Source of the DNA: Chakrabartyella piscis
Lineage (GTDB): Bacteria > Bacillota > Clostridia > Lachnospirales > Anaerotignaceae
DNA length: 64,000 nucleotides
NCBI GenBank assembly: GCA_030067835.1
Contig: CP092441.1
Coordinates: 558,001 to 622,000 of the forward strand
Direction: 5' to 3'
This document shows, one piece after another, positions 26,931 to 38,542 of the stretch; the stretch's first letter is position 1; every line of letters starts with the position of its first letter. The translations under genes were made by a program, and so were the position numbers. A model generated the notes under the pieces. That model saw nothing but the letters and a program-made list of their open reading frames with translations, was not told the origin of the DNA and made no database searches.

Positions 26931-26959
26931 AGAACTCGCATTTATGTGGGTTCTTTTTA
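26931..26959 (+). terminator. Terminator after the DUF1232 gene
   Basis: Ten paired bases (AGAACTCGCA/TGTGGGTTCT, with G-U pairs) followed by TTTTT. Confidence 0.85.
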
Positions 26960-27265
26960 TGTAAATCCGTCAATTATTCCACCTTCAACCTATATTTCAC
27001 CTTGCAATCCCTAAATTTGTGATTTATAATTCATAAAGAGATCGTAAGATTTTATTAAAACACTTTTTCCAAATCATTGGTATAATATTTGTATCTTATT
27101 TGATGACTACGGATTCTTATGCACTTTGTGCTCCCAGAATCCTACAAACATTCGAAATCCACCCTAATCGGGCTATTTTCTCATGTTTGGCGGGTCCCAA
27201 AGTCATATTATACATGGAAAATAATTTCTGCTTTGCAACAAATGAGCAGGGGATTGGAGGAAAGT
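26960..27265 (+). promoter_or_regulatory. Upstream region of the exported ABC-associated protein
   Basis: An AT-rich gap with an extended -10 box, TTGG-TATAAT, at 27077-27086; no good -35 is visible. The leader to the start at 27266 would be about 170 bases. No repeat unit is seen. A reading frame runs through it, but without a ribosome site. Confidence 0.45.
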
Positions 27266-29245
27266 ATGAAAGGCAAACAGAAACGAGAACTAAAGAAAAA
27301 AATCGTATCCGTTTTGGCATTGGTGTTGGCTATGATCATGGTATTGAGTCTGTTCTTACCATATATTGTACAAGCGGCTGACATACCAATTCTAGCAAGT
27401 ACTGTGGAAGTACAAGGGGAAGAAATGGTGTACGAAACAGAAAATTTGGTGAGCATCGGACAAGATTTGTTCGATGTTTCTCTATCTGACGCAGAAAACA
27501 ATCAATTCATTGCAAATGATATTTTTGCTTTGGCTTTGGAGGTGACCAATAAAGGGAAAGATTTTTCTGGTACATTGGAAGTGCAATCCTACACCAGTTA
27601 TGCAGGTGACCACAAGGAATATGTCACCTATTACGAAGATTCTGTTTGGGCATCTGGTGAAACCAAAGAAATCCATATGGACATTGCCATTGGTGCTATC
27701 CATGATTTTGTGAATGTATACTTGAAAGATGTAACAGGAACTGTGGTATACCAAGATCGCATCCAGTTAAAATGTATTGGAGAAAATCCTTTTACCACTG
27801 ATGATGCACAAAGTGAAATTGCAAACAGCTTGCGTTATGTTTCTGGTAATTTTCCACCATTTTCAGATACAACCCTATATATGATGATGGGATTGTTGGT
27901 GGTATATTTGCTTTTGGTGGGTCCTGTGACCTATCTTGTGTTGCGTAAAATGGGCAAACGTGAATTGGCTTGGGTTGTGATTCCTGTGCTGTCTGTTTCC
28001 TTTATGGCAATTGTATTTGGATTTGCTCAAAGCAGTACATACAAAAATGGATTGTTGCAACGTGTCACTTATGTGGAACTGGCAGAAGATAGCACAGAAA
28101 CAGTTGGCGTTGTGGATATTGCCATCAAAACAGCAGATAGTGGTACCATGGCATTTCGTTCTGAAGAAGGTATTTCAGTGACAATTCCGTTCTATGAATA
28201 CAACTATAACCAAGTGGATAGGGGTGAAGAAGCAGTGTATCACATTTCCCAAGGAAGTGGCGAAGTTGTCATGGAAGGGGTGTATTCCAGTTGGGAAACA
28301 GAGCATTTACAAACCACAATAGATATGGATTTGGGTGGTCACATCCTTTGTGATATTGAGCTAGAAGATGGAAATTATGTGGGCACTGTAGCAAACAATA
28401 CCAATGTGAATTTCCAAGAAGCAGGACTTTCTTTGGATGGATATTATCATAAAATTGGAGTTTTGGCAGCAGGAGAAATGGTAGAAATTTCTGTGAACCG
28501 AAGTGAATTGCAAAGTTTGGGTTGGAGCATTGGTTCTGGCAGAAATTATGGCAATGTACGAACAGAAGTGGCAAATGGTACCATGACACGAGTGGAAGCA
28601 TTTGACCAAAATCAAAAAGAAGGCTTCTTGTATCGTGTTGGCAGACAAAGAGATTTTAGCGTGGATGTAGTTGCAGTTACCTTCTTTGGTTTTGATGATA
28701 CAAACTTGTTTGATGCACCACAATATGTCAATGAAAAAGAAATGAAAGAAAGCAATTTGACCTTATACCGTCAAGATTTCTGGATTCCATTGTCTGAAAT
28801 GGAAAGTTTCACCCAAGAAATTGACCCTAAAATTGGCTTTGATGGAGATATGGACGTTTGGGCAGATGGATATTCTGACCGATACCAATATGCTTTGATG
28901 AAAGAAACAGGAGAAGCGACATTTACTTATACCATGCCAAAGAATGTTCAAATTTCTGAAATGACATGGGTTGTGGGTACAGAAGAAATGTATGCCATCT
29001 TGAATGGAGAATATTTTGCAAAGAATCAAGTGACAGGCAAATATGATTTGATTGGTTCTTATGATGGATTGGAAGAAACATATGATGATGTGAAATTTGG
29101 AAATTATCAAGTGATTTCCTTGGATGTGGATTTGTATTTGAGCAAAGAGGGACTTGTGGAAATCATGGTGCCCATAGAAGAAGGATATGAATTTATGGTA
29201 CCAAAACTAGAAGTGACAGGAGGTGGTTTGCATGTTGGAAATTAA
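27266..29245 (+). CDS. Exported membrane protein linked to an ABC transporter
   Basis: A 659-residue protein. The start at 27266 follows GGAGG; it opens with a basic stretch and a signal/anchor helix (IVSVLALVLAMIMVLSLFLPYIVQA). An external beta-rich domain follows to about residue 200. Two membrane helices come next (MMGLLVVYLLLVGPVTYLVLR, then VVIPVLSVSFMAIVFGFA) around the motif RKMGKRELAW, then a long external C-terminal domain. The GPVxYLVLRxxxRRELAW arrangement recurs in exported proteins encoded with ABC-2 transporters and BatA-like systems; the function is unknown. It overlaps the ATPase gene by 14 bases, so the three genes form a unit. Confidence 0.8.
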   Translation: MKGKQKRELKKKIVSVLALVLAMIMVLSLFLPYIVQAADIPILASTVEVQGEEMVYETENLVSIGQDLFDVSLSDAENNQFIANDIFALALEVTNKGKDFSGTLEVQSYTSYAGDHKEYVTYYEDSVWASGETKEIHMDIAIGAIHDFVNVYLKDVTGTVVYQDRIQLKCIGENPFTTDDAQSEIANSLRYVSGNFPPFSDTTLYMMMGLLVVYLLLVGPVTYLVLRKMGKRELAWVVIPVLSVSFMAIVFGFAQSSTYKNGLLQRVTYVELAEDSTETVGVVDIAIKTADSGTMAFRSEEGISVTIPFYEYNYNQVDRGEEAVYHISQGSGEVVMEGVYSSWETEHLQTTIDMDLGGHILCDIELEDGNYVGTVANNTNVNFQEAGLSLDGYYHKIGVLAAGEMVEISVNRSELQSLGWSIGSGRNYGNVRTEVANGTMTRVEAFDQNQKEGFLYRVGRQRDFSVDVVAVTFFGFDDTNLFDAPQYVNEKEMKESNLTLYRQDFWIPLSEMESFTQEIDPKIGFDGDMDVWADGYSDRYQYALMKETGEATFTYTMPKNVQISEMTWVVGTEEMYAILNGEYFAKNQVTGKYDLIGSYDGLEETYDDVKFGNYQVISLDVDLYLSKEGLVEIMVPIEEGYEFMVPKLEVTGGGLHVGN

Positions 29246-30158
29246 AGGTTTGGTGAAACAATATGGAAAATTTACAGCAGTAGACCACTTGGATTTATCT
29301 GTGGAAGAAGGAAATATCTTTGGATTTGTGGGACCCAATGGTGCAGGTAAAACCACGACTATGCGTATTATGGCAGGTCTTTTGACAGCAACCAGTGGTA
29401 GTGTGTTGATTGATGGTGTAGATGCCACAAAAAATCCACTTCTATTACGAGAAAAAATTGGATATATGCCAGATTTCTTTGGGGTATATGACAATCTCAA
29501 AGTCAGTGAATACATGGATTTTTATGCAGGTGCTTATGAAATTCCATATGGTCAAAGAGATGGTATCATCAACCCTTTGTTGGATTTGGTGAACCTATCA
29601 GACAAAAAAGATGTGTATGTGGATACCCTTTCCAGAGGTATGAAACAACGTTTGTGTTTGGCTAGAAGTTTGGTACATGACCCAAAACTCCTCATTTTGG
29701 ATGAACCAGCATCAGGCTTAGACCCTAGAGCCAGAATCGAAATGAAAGATGCTTTGAAACAACTACAAACCTTAAACAAAACCATCTTGATCAGCTCTCA
29801 TATTTTGCCAGAGCTGGCAGAAATGTGTACCCAAGTAGGCATTATGGAAAAAGGAAAATTGTTGATCCAAGGTAGTGTTGGCGATATCATGCAACGTTTG
29901 ACACAAAAGCGAGTGGTTTCTGTACGTACTACAGGTGATGTGGCAAAAATCACATATGTACTCAAAGAAAATCCTTTGGTACGTTCCATTGTGCAACACC
30001 AAAGTGATTTGGAATTTGATTTTGATGGAACAGATGCAGATTTGGCAGATATCTTGAAATCCCTTGTAATGAAAGGTATTCCAGTGACACAGTTCAAAGA
30101 AAAAGAGGGCAATTTGGAAGAAATCTTCATGCAAGTGACAGGAGGTGCTGCTTTATGA
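29232..30158 (+). CDS. ABC transporter ATP-binding protein
   Basis: A 308-residue ATPase with Walker A GPNGAGKTTT near residue 37, signature TLSRGMKQRL and Walker B LLILDEPASGLDP. The C-terminal extension of about 80 residues is as found in ABC-2/CcmA-type exporters. ATG at 29232 follows AGGAGG by 8 bases; a GTG at 29223 lies within that site. It overlaps the upstream exported-protein gene and the downstream permease gene by a few bases each. Confidence 0.92.
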   Translation: MLEIKGLVKQYGKFTAVDHLDLSVEEGNIFGFVGPNGAGKTTTMRIMAGLLTATSGSVLIDGVDATKNPLLLREKIGYMPDFFGVYDNLKVSEYMDFYAGAYEIPYGQRDGIINPLLDLVNLSDKKDVYVDTLSRGMKQRLCLARSLVHDPKLLILDEPASGLDPRARIEMKDALKQLQTLNKTILISSHILPELAEMCTQVGIMEKGKLLIQGSVGDIMQRLTQKRVVSVRTTGDVAKITYVLKENPLVRSIVQHQSDLEFDFDGTDADLADILKSLVMKGIPVTQFKEKEGNLEEIFMQVTGGAAL

Positions 30159-31045
30159 TGAACCCTGTTTTGCGTAGAGAAGCCATCACTTCTTTGCGTG
30201 GTTGGAAAAACTTTGCAGTGGTTATGTTCTACATTGGCATCATACTTTTTGGTGCTGGTTTGTTCTTCTTTAGTACAGTGTACAATAGCTATGACTATAG
30301 CTTTGACCCACAGGCAATGACTTTTTTGTATGTGTTTTTGGCGTCTATCCAAATGGCTTTGGTGGTGATTTCTGTGCCAGCATTTGCAGCAGGTAGCATC
30401 AGTGGAGAGCGTGAAAAACAAACACTAGACCTACTTTTGGTGACGAAACTATCACCATTATCCATTGTGGTTGGTAAAATGCTTGCATCCATGGCATTTG
30501 TATTGCTTTTGGTGGTCAGCACATTGCCTGTGTTTGCTTTGGTGTTTTATTTTGGTAGCATCCACATAGGTTCTTTGCTGTTGATGATGGCATTTGCAGT
30601 GACAACAGCTTTTATGCTGGCAGGGATTTCTGTATTCTTCTCTTGTGTATACAAAAGAACAGTCATTTCCATTATGCTGGTTTATATCATCACAGGCATC
30701 CTTTGTATTGGCACTTTGATTTGGGCATATATGCCTTATATTGTTATGGGCTATGGCTATTCAGGCAGTAGCATGGAACTGGAACTTTTGAAGATTATTC
30801 CAAATCCAGGTATGGGCTTTGCATCTTTGATGGGTGGCCAATTGGGTGTAGATGTAGTGGGTGGCATGTTCAGCGATATCATGCGTTGGCAGGAGTATGA
30901 TGAAGTCAATACCATGACACAATGGGTAATTGATCACCTGTGGTTGGTGCATATGACATTCCAAGTGGTTGTAGGCGGTGTGTTTGTGCTTTTGGCAGCT
31001 AGCAAAATCAACCCCATTGGCAAGAAATCCAATAGAAGAAAATAA
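30155..31045 (+). CDS. ABC-2 family transporter permease
   Basis: A 296-residue membrane protein with six predicted helices. The cytoplasmic segment after helix 2, SISGEREKQTLDLLLVTKLSP, is the ABC-2 permease signature. It starts inside the ATPase stop (ATGATG). Together with the exported protein upstream it probably forms an export or envelope-remodelling system; the substrate is unknown. Confidence 0.9.
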   Translation: MMNPVLRREAITSLRGWKNFAVVMFYIGIILFGAGLFFFSTVYNSYDYSFDPQAMTFLYVFLASIQMALVVISVPAFAAGSISGEREKQTLDLLLVTKLSPLSIVVGKMLASMAFVLLLVVSTLPVFALVFYFGSIHIGSLLLMMAFAVTTAFMLAGISVFFSCVYKRTVISIMLVYIITGILCIGTLIWAYMPYIVMGYGYSGSSMELELLKIIPNPGMGFASLMGGQLGVDVVGGMFSDIMRWQEYDEVNTMTQWVIDHLWLVHMTFQVVVGGVFVLLAASKINPIGKKSNRRK

Positions 31046-31489
31046 TGAAAATGAAACTAGCAGAGGGCAATCGATGTCATTAAGTTAAGACTTAATGACG
31101 ACTAATGGCTAAGGGTGAAGGATGAAAGACTAGAAAAACCAATGAAAAAATAGTCATTCACCATTCACTTTTAGTTTTTAGCCGACATTTAGTTGAGAAA
31201 TTTTTTCTGAACTAAATTGTCATTGAGGGCAACTTCTGCTTTTTTTATATGGAAAAATCCATTTTATTGATGAAAAACCAAAAAATACTACATCTGTAAT
31301 AAAAATGTAACGATAATTCATAGAAAAATTGTTGTAATTTGACACAATCTCCGTTATCATAAAGAAAGAATACCATTTGAGCGGTATTCGATGGAATTTG
31401 ACAATGGGACAGAATTATTTGGTGGTGGAAACCACGTGGGATGCATAAAATAAAAATAGAGCTGATCGCATCATCAGTAGGAGGATATA
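31046..31489. other. Intergenic region with inverted repeats upstream of the VanW gene
   Basis: Two strong stems are visible: GTCATTAAGT-TAAG-ACTTAATGAC at 31076-31099, and TTTAGTTGAGAAA/TTTCTGAACTAAA at 31188-31216. Between them GGCTAA (near 31107) and TTAGCC (near 31177) could pair around a low-complexity stretch (CATTCACCATTCACTTTT) that also occurs near 4390 and 43650. One of these may terminate the ABC operon. A TTGACA at about 31339 may belong to the VanW promoter. Confidence 0.5.
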
Positions 31490-33100
31490 ATGGACGAACA
31501 AAACAATCAGGTAGAATTGGAGACAAAGGTAGAAGTGAATACAGAAGTCAAACCAGCCAAAAAGAAAAAAGGTAAAATCATTGGCATTGTGGTGACAATT
31601 CTTGTGCTTGCATTGGCAGGTGTTGCAGCAGGTGGATACTACGCATACCAAAAAGATCAAGAAGAACAAATCATAGAAATGCTTGCACAAGAAGGTGTAT
31701 ATCCAGGTGTTACAGTTGCAGGTTTGGATGTTACAGGTATGAGTGCTGATGCCATTGCGTTGCTTTTGGAAGGTGATGCTTCTGTGAATCGTGAAAATTG
31801 GACAGTGCAATTGACATGGCAAGATGAAAAATGGTCTTATTCTTTGGAAGAATTGGGTGTTTCTGCATTGACCCGAGAAGCGGCAGAAGCAGCATATACA
31901 TATGGTAGAAGTGGGGATCAAGCAGAGAATGTTGCAACAATACATGGGCTTGCTACCCAAGGTGTGAACTTTGCAGTTGCATACGATATCGATACCCAAA
32001 ACTTGGTGGATATCTTGGCAGATTTGCAAGAAGATATTGACCAAGAAATGGTGGAAGCAACCATGACACGTGAAGATGGTGCATTTGTGGTGACAGAAGA
32101 CCAAACTGGTAGAACACTTGATGTTTTGGCAACCAAAAATGCAATTCTATCTATGATGGAAACCATGCTTGCAGAAGATGCTTCTGGTGTCAATTCAGGT
32201 AGTGTGGAATTGTTGGTCACTGTGGAAGAACCTACTTATACAGAAGAACTGTTCTTGGAAAGCCAAGACTTGATTGGTACATTCTACACCACATATACCT
32301 TCTCAGATTTGAATCGTAATACCAACTTGGAAGTGGGTTGTGCATACATCAATGGCACTATCATTATGCCAGATGAAGAATTTTCAGCAAATGAAGGTTT
32401 AGGTGAACAAACAGCAGAACGAGGATACAAAGACGCTGGTGTTTATGAAAATGGTAAAGTTGTCAGTGGTATGGGTGGTGGCGTTTGCCAAATCACAACC
32501 ACTTTGTACAATGCTGCTATTTTCGCAGAAATTGAAATTGTACAACGCTACGCACATTCTATGCCTGTAGGCTATGTACCTTTGGGTCGTGATGCAGCGG
32601 TTGCTGGTACATACAAAGATGTGGTCATCAAAAATGATACGGAATATCCAATTTATTTGGAAGCATTTGCTGTGGATGGTGAATTGCGTGTCAACTTGTA
32701 TGGTTATGAAATTCATGAAGAAGGTAGAACCTTGGAATACAAAACTGTATGGGATAAGACTGTAGAAAAACCAGCTGAAATCATTACAGAAGATCCAGAA
32801 ATGTACGAAGATGAACGTGTAGTCACCTATAGTGGTCAAACAGGTTCTGTGATTTCTGTTTATAAATTGGTGTATCAAGATGGAGAATTGATTTCTGAAG
32901 ATTTCTTCAACAAATCTACATATATTTCTGTTGCAGATGAAGTGACAGTGGGTACAAAGGTCAGAGAAGAAACCACGCCTACATATGTACCTTCCTATGA
33001 AGATTTGTGGGGTACATGGTCTGATACCACAGAAGAAGATACAGAAGAATATGTAGAAGATGTAGTGGAAGAAGAAATCACAGAAGAAGAAGTCTGGTAA
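31490..33100 (+). CDS. VanW family protein with putative peptidoglycan-binding domain
   Basis: A 536-residue, membrane-anchored extracellular protein. A Lys-rich cytoplasmic tail is followed by one helix (IIGIVVTILVLALAGVAAGGYYAY, residues about 29-52). Then comes a region resembling the putative peptidoglycan-binding (PG_binding_4) domain (about 70-220) and the VanW domain (about 265-400) with GCAYINGTIIMPDEEFS and GGGVCQITTTLYNAA. A beta-rich segment follows, and the C-terminus is strongly acidic (TTEEDTEEYVEDVVEEE). VanW is found in vancomycin-resistance clusters but most members are unrelated to resistance; here it is a cell-envelope protein of unknown role. The ribosome site is GGAGG. 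Confidence 0.88.
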   Translation: MDEQNNQVELETKVEVNTEVKPAKKKKGKIIGIVVTILVLALAGVAAGGYYAYQKDQEEQIIEMLAQEGVYPGVTVAGLDVTGMSADAIALLLEGDASVNRENWTVQLTWQDEKWSYSLEELGVSALTREAAEAAYTYGRSGDQAENVATIHGLATQGVNFAVAYDIDTQNLVDILADLQEDIDQEMVEATMTREDGAFVVTEDQTGRTLDVLATKNAILSMMETMLAEDASGVNSGSVELLVTVEEPTYTEELFLESQDLIGTFYTTYTFSDLNRNTNLEVGCAYINGTIIMPDEEFSANEGLGEQTAERGYKDAGVYENGKVVSGMGGGVCQITTTLYNAAIFAEIEIVQRYAHSMPVGYVPLGRDAAVAGTYKDVVIKNDTEYPIYLEAFAVDGELRVNLYGYEIHEEGRTLEYKTVWDKTVEKPAEIITEDPEMYEDERVVTYSGQTGSVISVYKLVYQDGELISEDFFNKSTYISVADEVTVGTKVREETTPTYVPSYEDLWGTWSDTTEEDTEEYVEDVVEEEITEEEVW

Positions 33101-33115
33101 AAGGAGAAGCGGATT

Positions 33116-34108
33116 ATGTTTGCAATTGGAAAAATTCCACCAAAAATCTTGGAAAAATTGGTGATGCAACCCATATCAGAACATATGATTGCACGCAAAG
33201 AAGTGGTTTTACGCCCCAATACAGGTGAAGACTGTTCTGCTGTGGATTTTGGTGATGAAATTTGCGTTATGTCCACAGATCCCATTACAGGCGCCACCAA
33301 GGATGTTGGGTATTTGGCAGTGCAAATCAATTGCAATGATATCTATTCTTCAGGAGCAGAGCCTGTGGGTGTTTTGTTGACGGTTTTGATGCCAGTGGGT
33401 AGCACAGAAGGGGACTTGGAAGACATCATGTCTGGTGCTTTGTGTGCAGCTGGTGAATTGGGCGTTGAAATCTTAGGTGGACATACAGAAGTGACAGATG
33501 CAGTCAATAGACCTGTGGTTTCTGTTTCTGTATTGGGTAAAACCAGAAATAGAAATTTGATTGCAACAGCAGGTGCACAAGTGGGTGACGATTTGGTCAT
33601 GACCAAATTTGCTGGTTTGGAAGGTACAGCCATCATTGCAGAAGAATATAGCGATTGGTTGGGGAAATTTTTAGATTGCGAAGAATTTTTGGAAGCCAAA
33701 AAATTGAAAGAAATGCTTTCTGTGGGTAGAGAATCTGAAATTGCATATGCACATGGTGTCAATGCTATGCACGATGTGACAGAAGGCGGTGTTTTTGGTG
33801 CTGTCTGGGAAATGGCAGAATGTTCAAAGGTAGGCGTTTCCTTATTTATTGATGAAATACCCATCAAGGATATTACTGTCAAAATTTGTAAATTGACAGA
33901 AATTAACCCATTTGGATTGATCTCCAGTGGTAGTATGATCATTGCCACAAAAGATGGTGCTGGTTTGGTTGCAAAACTCCAAGAAGCGGGCATACCATCA
34001 GCAGTGATTGGTGTGTTCACAGAAAACAGAAAAATCATAGTCGCAAATGGAGAAGAATATTATTTGACACAGCCACAAAGCGACGAATTGTATCGAGTTA
34101 GAGCGTAA
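33116..34108 (+). CDS. AIR synthase-related protein (HypE/ThiL-like)
   Basis: A 330-residue ATP-binding enzyme of the PurM superfamily, closest in pattern to HypE-like hydrogenase maturation factors. The N-terminal ATP-binding half has TGEDCSAVDFGD and STDPITGATKDVGYLAV; the C-terminal half has MHDVTEGGVFGAVWEMA. It lacks an obvious C-terminal cysteine motif of true HypE and ends QSDELYRVRA, so the substrate is uncertain. No other hydrogenase genes are nearby. It starts 15 bases after the VanW gene with GGAGAAGC upstream and may be cotranscribed. Confidence 0.8.
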   Translation: MFAIGKIPPKILEKLVMQPISEHMIARKEVVLRPNTGEDCSAVDFGDEICVMSTDPITGATKDVGYLAVQINCNDIYSSGAEPVGVLLTVLMPVGSTEGDLEDIMSGALCAAGELGVEILGGHTEVTDAVNRPVVSVSVLGKTRNRNLIATAGAQVGDDLVMTKFAGLEGTAIIAEEYSDWLGKFLDCEEFLEAKKLKEMLSVGRESEIAYAHGVNAMHDVTEGGVFGAVWEMAECSKVGVSLFIDEIPIKDITVKICKLTEINPFGLISSGSMIIATKDGAGLVAKLQEAGIPSAVIGVFTENRKIIVANGEEYYLTQPQSDELYRVRA

Positions 34109-34381
34109 ATTTAGGGCGGATTTTCATATCCGTCCATTGTCATATCCAGAGTAATTTATTATAATATAATTGTAGTCATCTGCAACACCCAAAATCATAA
34201 TTAACCACGCAATGAATCGTAGGGGAGGATATCATCCACCAGCAATAAACCATTAAACAAAATCAATGCACTTATGGGAACTCAACAAAACATATACAAC
34301 TACACAAATGAATCGTAGGGGAGGATATCATCCACCAGCACAACAAAATAAATTACCTATTATACAAAAGGAGAAAAGAAT
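34109..34381. repeat. Two near-identical repeat units upstream of the aminotransferase
   Basis: Units at 34218-34247 and 34313-34342 share about 30 identical bases (ATGAATCGTAGGGGAGGATA then TCATCCACCAGCA). Their arms GGGGAGGATA/ATCATCCACC are a decayed form of the GGAGGATA/TATCCTCC type. The spacing between them is 95 bases. Confidence 0.85.
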
Positions 34382-35557
34382 ATGAGGAAATTTGTAGCAA
34401 ATCACGTAGAAAACTTGCCACCATCTGGCATTCGTAAATTCTTTGATGTGGTAGCCACCATGAGTGGAATTGTATCCCTTGGTGTTGGCGAACCAGATTT
34501 CAAAACACCAGAACATGTGCGTAAAGCAGCCATAGATGTATTGGAAGAAGGCAAAACCAGATATACAGCCAACTTGGGTTTGCCAGCGTTGCGTGAAAAA
34601 ATTGCACATTATTTGGAAAGAAGATTTGATCTTTCTTATGATCCAACCAATCAAATTGTATGTACCATTGGTGCTTCAGAAGCCATTGACGTGGCGCTGA
34701 GAACCATTTTGGAACCTGGTGATGAAGTGCTTGTCATTGAACCTTGTTACGTGTCCTATAAGCCTTCTATCATCCTGCAACATGGTGTGCCAGTTGTGGT
34801 CACCACAAAGGTGGAAAACGACTTCAAAGTGACACCAGAGGAGCTAGAAAGCGCCATTACAGAAAAAACCAAAGCAGTAATTTTGCCATATCCAAACAAC
34901 CCAACAGGGGCTACAATGGGCAAAGAGGACTTGGAGAAAATTGCACCAGTGCTCACCAAACACGATTTGTTGGTGATTTCAGATGAAATTTACGCAGAAC
35001 TTACTTACGGAGATGCAGACCATGTTTCCATTGCATCTGTGGAAGGGATGTATGAAAGAACCATCGTTTTGAATGGTTTTTCTAAATCCTTTGCTATGAC
35101 AGGATGGCGTTTGGGCTACGCAGCAGGTTCTGTGGACTTGATTAAGGAAATGAATAAGATTCATGCCTATATCGTCATGAGTGCGCCTGTGGTCAGCCAA
35201 CATGGTGCCATTGAGGCATTGGCAAATGATGATGTTTGCGATGCAGATATTGCAATCATGCGTGAAGCATATGACGAACGTAGAAAATATTTGATTGGTG
35301 AATTCAACCGCTTGGGTATGACTTGCTTTGAACCAAAGGGTGCATTTTACGTATTCCCATCCATTCAAAAAACAGGCTTGGGTTCTGAAGAATTCTGTGA
35401 AAAATTGTTGTTTGAAGGTGGCGTTGCAGTGGTTCCAGGCAATGCGTTTGGTGACTGTGGCGAAGGATTTATTCGTATTTCCTATGCCTATAGCATGGAC
35501 GAACTCAAAATTTGTATCGGTAAAATTGAAGAATTTATGAAACAATTGCAAGGATAA
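34382..35557 (+). CDS. PLP-dependent aminotransferase, class I/II
   Basis: A 391-residue fold-type I aminotransferase. The PLP lysine lies in LNGFSKSFAMTGWRLGYAAG near residue 235. Other cofactor motifs are YPNNPTGATM near residue 178 and the phosphate-binding loop GASEAIDVALR near residue 98. It belongs to the aspartate/aromatic/PatA-like group; the amino-donor is not determined by sequence. The ribosome site is AAAGGAG. Confidence 0.92.
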   Translation: MRKFVANHVENLPPSGIRKFFDVVATMSGIVSLGVGEPDFKTPEHVRKAAIDVLEEGKTRYTANLGLPALREKIAHYLERRFDLSYDPTNQIVCTIGASEAIDVALRTILEPGDEVLVIEPCYVSYKPSIILQHGVPVVVTTKVENDFKVTPEELESAITEKTKAVILPYPNNPTGATMGKEDLEKIAPVLTKHDLLVISDEIYAELTYGDADHVSIASVEGMYERTIVLNGFSKSFAMTGWRLGYAAGSVDLIKEMNKIHAYIVMSAPVVSQHGAIEALANDDVCDADIAIMREAYDERRKYLIGEFNRLGMTCFEPKGAFYVFPSIQKTGLGSEEFCEKLLFEGGVAVVPGNAFGDCGEGFIRISYAYSMDELKICIGKIEEFMKQLQG

Positions 35558-35610
35558 TCAAACCAATATTTTGCACTTGTGGGATTAACCGTAATCAATT
35601 CAAATATCAA

Positions 35611-35640
35611 TCGTAGGGGAGGATACCATCCTCCCGTTGG
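35611..35640. repeat. Palindromic unit upstream of the sirtuin gene
   Basis: Arms GGGGAGGATA/ATCCTCCC with borders CGTAGGG and CCGTTGG. Confidence 0.8.
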
Positions 35641-35670
35641 TTTTCAATTGACTGAAATGGAGGGGAACTT

Positions 35671-36408
35671 ATGGACAACACAGATAAAATTTTACAACTG
35701 AAGCAATGGATATCTGATAGCGATAACATCGTATTTTTTGGTGGTGCTGGCGTTTCCACAGAAAGTGGCTTGCCTGATTTTCGTAGCGAAAATGGGATTT
35801 TTTCTGCCATCAGCGAATATGGGTATAGACCAGAAACCATCTTGAGTCACACATTTTTTGTACAAAATCCAGAAGTTTTCTTCAAATATTATAAAAAATC
35901 TTTGCTGTATCCAGATGCAATGCCAAATGATTGCCATAAGTCTTTGGCAAAATTAGAGGAAATGGGTAAGCTCAAAGCAGTCGTAACACAAAACATTGAT
36001 GATTTACATCAAAAAGCAGGTAGCAAAGAGGTTTTGGAGTTGCATGGCACCCTGTATCAAAATTATTGCCTGAAATGCGGCAAAACTTTTTCTTTGGACT
36101 ATGTTATGCAGGATACGGGTATCACACGTTGTGACGCTTGTGGTGGCATTGTACGACCTGATGTGGTGTTGTATGAAGAAGGCTTGCCACAGGATGTTTT
36201 GATGAAGGCTGTGGACTATATTCGAAATGCAGACGTTTTGATTGTGGGTGGAACCAGTTTGAATGTGTATCCAGCTGCTGGTTTGTTGGAATATTACAAA
36301 GGAAATCAATTGGTGCTCATCAATAAATCTGCAACGGGATATGATAAAAAAGCGAATTTGCTCATTGATGATGCAATTGGTAAAGTGTTCCAAAAGCTGA
36401 TGAAATAA
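35671..36408 (+). CDS. NAD-dependent protein deacylase (sirtuin)
   Basis: A 245-residue Sir2 enzyme removing acyl groups from lysines. The NAD-binding GGAGVSTESGLPDFRSENG is near residues 24-42. QNIDDLHQKAG and the catalytic HG in LELHGTL follow, then the zinc-binding pairs CLKC and CDAC. It is preceded by a GGAGGGGA ribosome site and followed by the rRNA promoter region. All active-site motifs are present. Confidence 0.95.
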   Translation: MDNTDKILQLKQWISDSDNIVFFGGAGVSTESGLPDFRSENGIFSAISEYGYRPETILSHTFFVQNPEVFFKYYKKSLLYPDAMPNDCHKSLAKLEEMGKLKAVVTQNIDDLHQKAGSKEVLELHGTLYQNYCLKCGKTFSLDYVMQDTGITRCDACGGIVRPDVVLYEEGLPQDVLMKAVDYIRNADVLIVGGTSLNVYPAAGLLEYYKGNQLVLINKSATGYDKKANLLIDDAIGKVFQKLMK

Positions 36409-36458
36409 GGGGTTTTTGGATGTTTGTAAAAAAAATAGAAAAAAATTGAAAAATATGC

Positions 36459-36487
36459 TTGACAATAGTGGTAGTCTCTGATAGAAT
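36459..36487 (+). promoter_or_regulatory. Promoter of the 16S rRNA gene
   Basis: TTGACA at 36459-36464, exactly 17 bases, then TAGAAT at 36482-36487; a strong promoter about 170 bases before mature 16S. Confidence 0.88.
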
Positions 36488-36515
36488 AAATTCTGCGCTT
36501 AAGAAGTGCCACGAA

Positions 36516-36536
36516 CTTTGAAAATAGAATAGTGTA
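36516..36536 (+). other. 5' arm of the pre-16S processing stem
   Basis: Bases 36516-36536 pair with 38213-38233 downstream of 16S in 20 of 21 positions (one G-G mismatch and a few G-U). This is the long-range stem that RNase III would cut to release pre-16S. Both arms are intact. Confidence 0.8.
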
Positions 36537-36660
36537 AAAGAATAAACACAACCCATAGTCAATTCAAGCACCGTAAGGTGCGAGAAACTAAAACTTTTGT
36601 TGGTTTTTAGAAAACCATCATTAGCCAGATAATTAAGTTTAACTGGTTAGGAATTAAACT

Positions 36661-38456
<1,796 letters not shown>

Positions 38457-38537
38457 GGGTGGATTCCCGAGCGGCCAAAGGGGGCAGACTGTAAATCTGT
38501 TGCGATAGCTTCGAAGGTTCGAATCCTTCTCCGCCCA
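38457..38537 (+). tRNA. tRNA-Tyr (GTA)
   Basis: An 81-base class II tRNA. The acceptor stem GGGTGGA pairs with TCCGCCC (one G-U), and the anticodon loop CTGTAAATC gives GTA. A long variable arm is present (TTGCGATAGCTTCGAA region), and the T arm is AAGGTTCGAATCCTT. The discriminator base is A and CCA is not encoded. A terminator follows directly. Confidence 0.93.
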
Positions 38538-38542
38538 GTAGA

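Noticed and set aside
27119..27265. Upstream extension of the exported ABC-associated protein
   Set aside because: No ribosome site, and it would place 49 polar residues before a normal signal helix; the ATG at 27266 has GGAGG.
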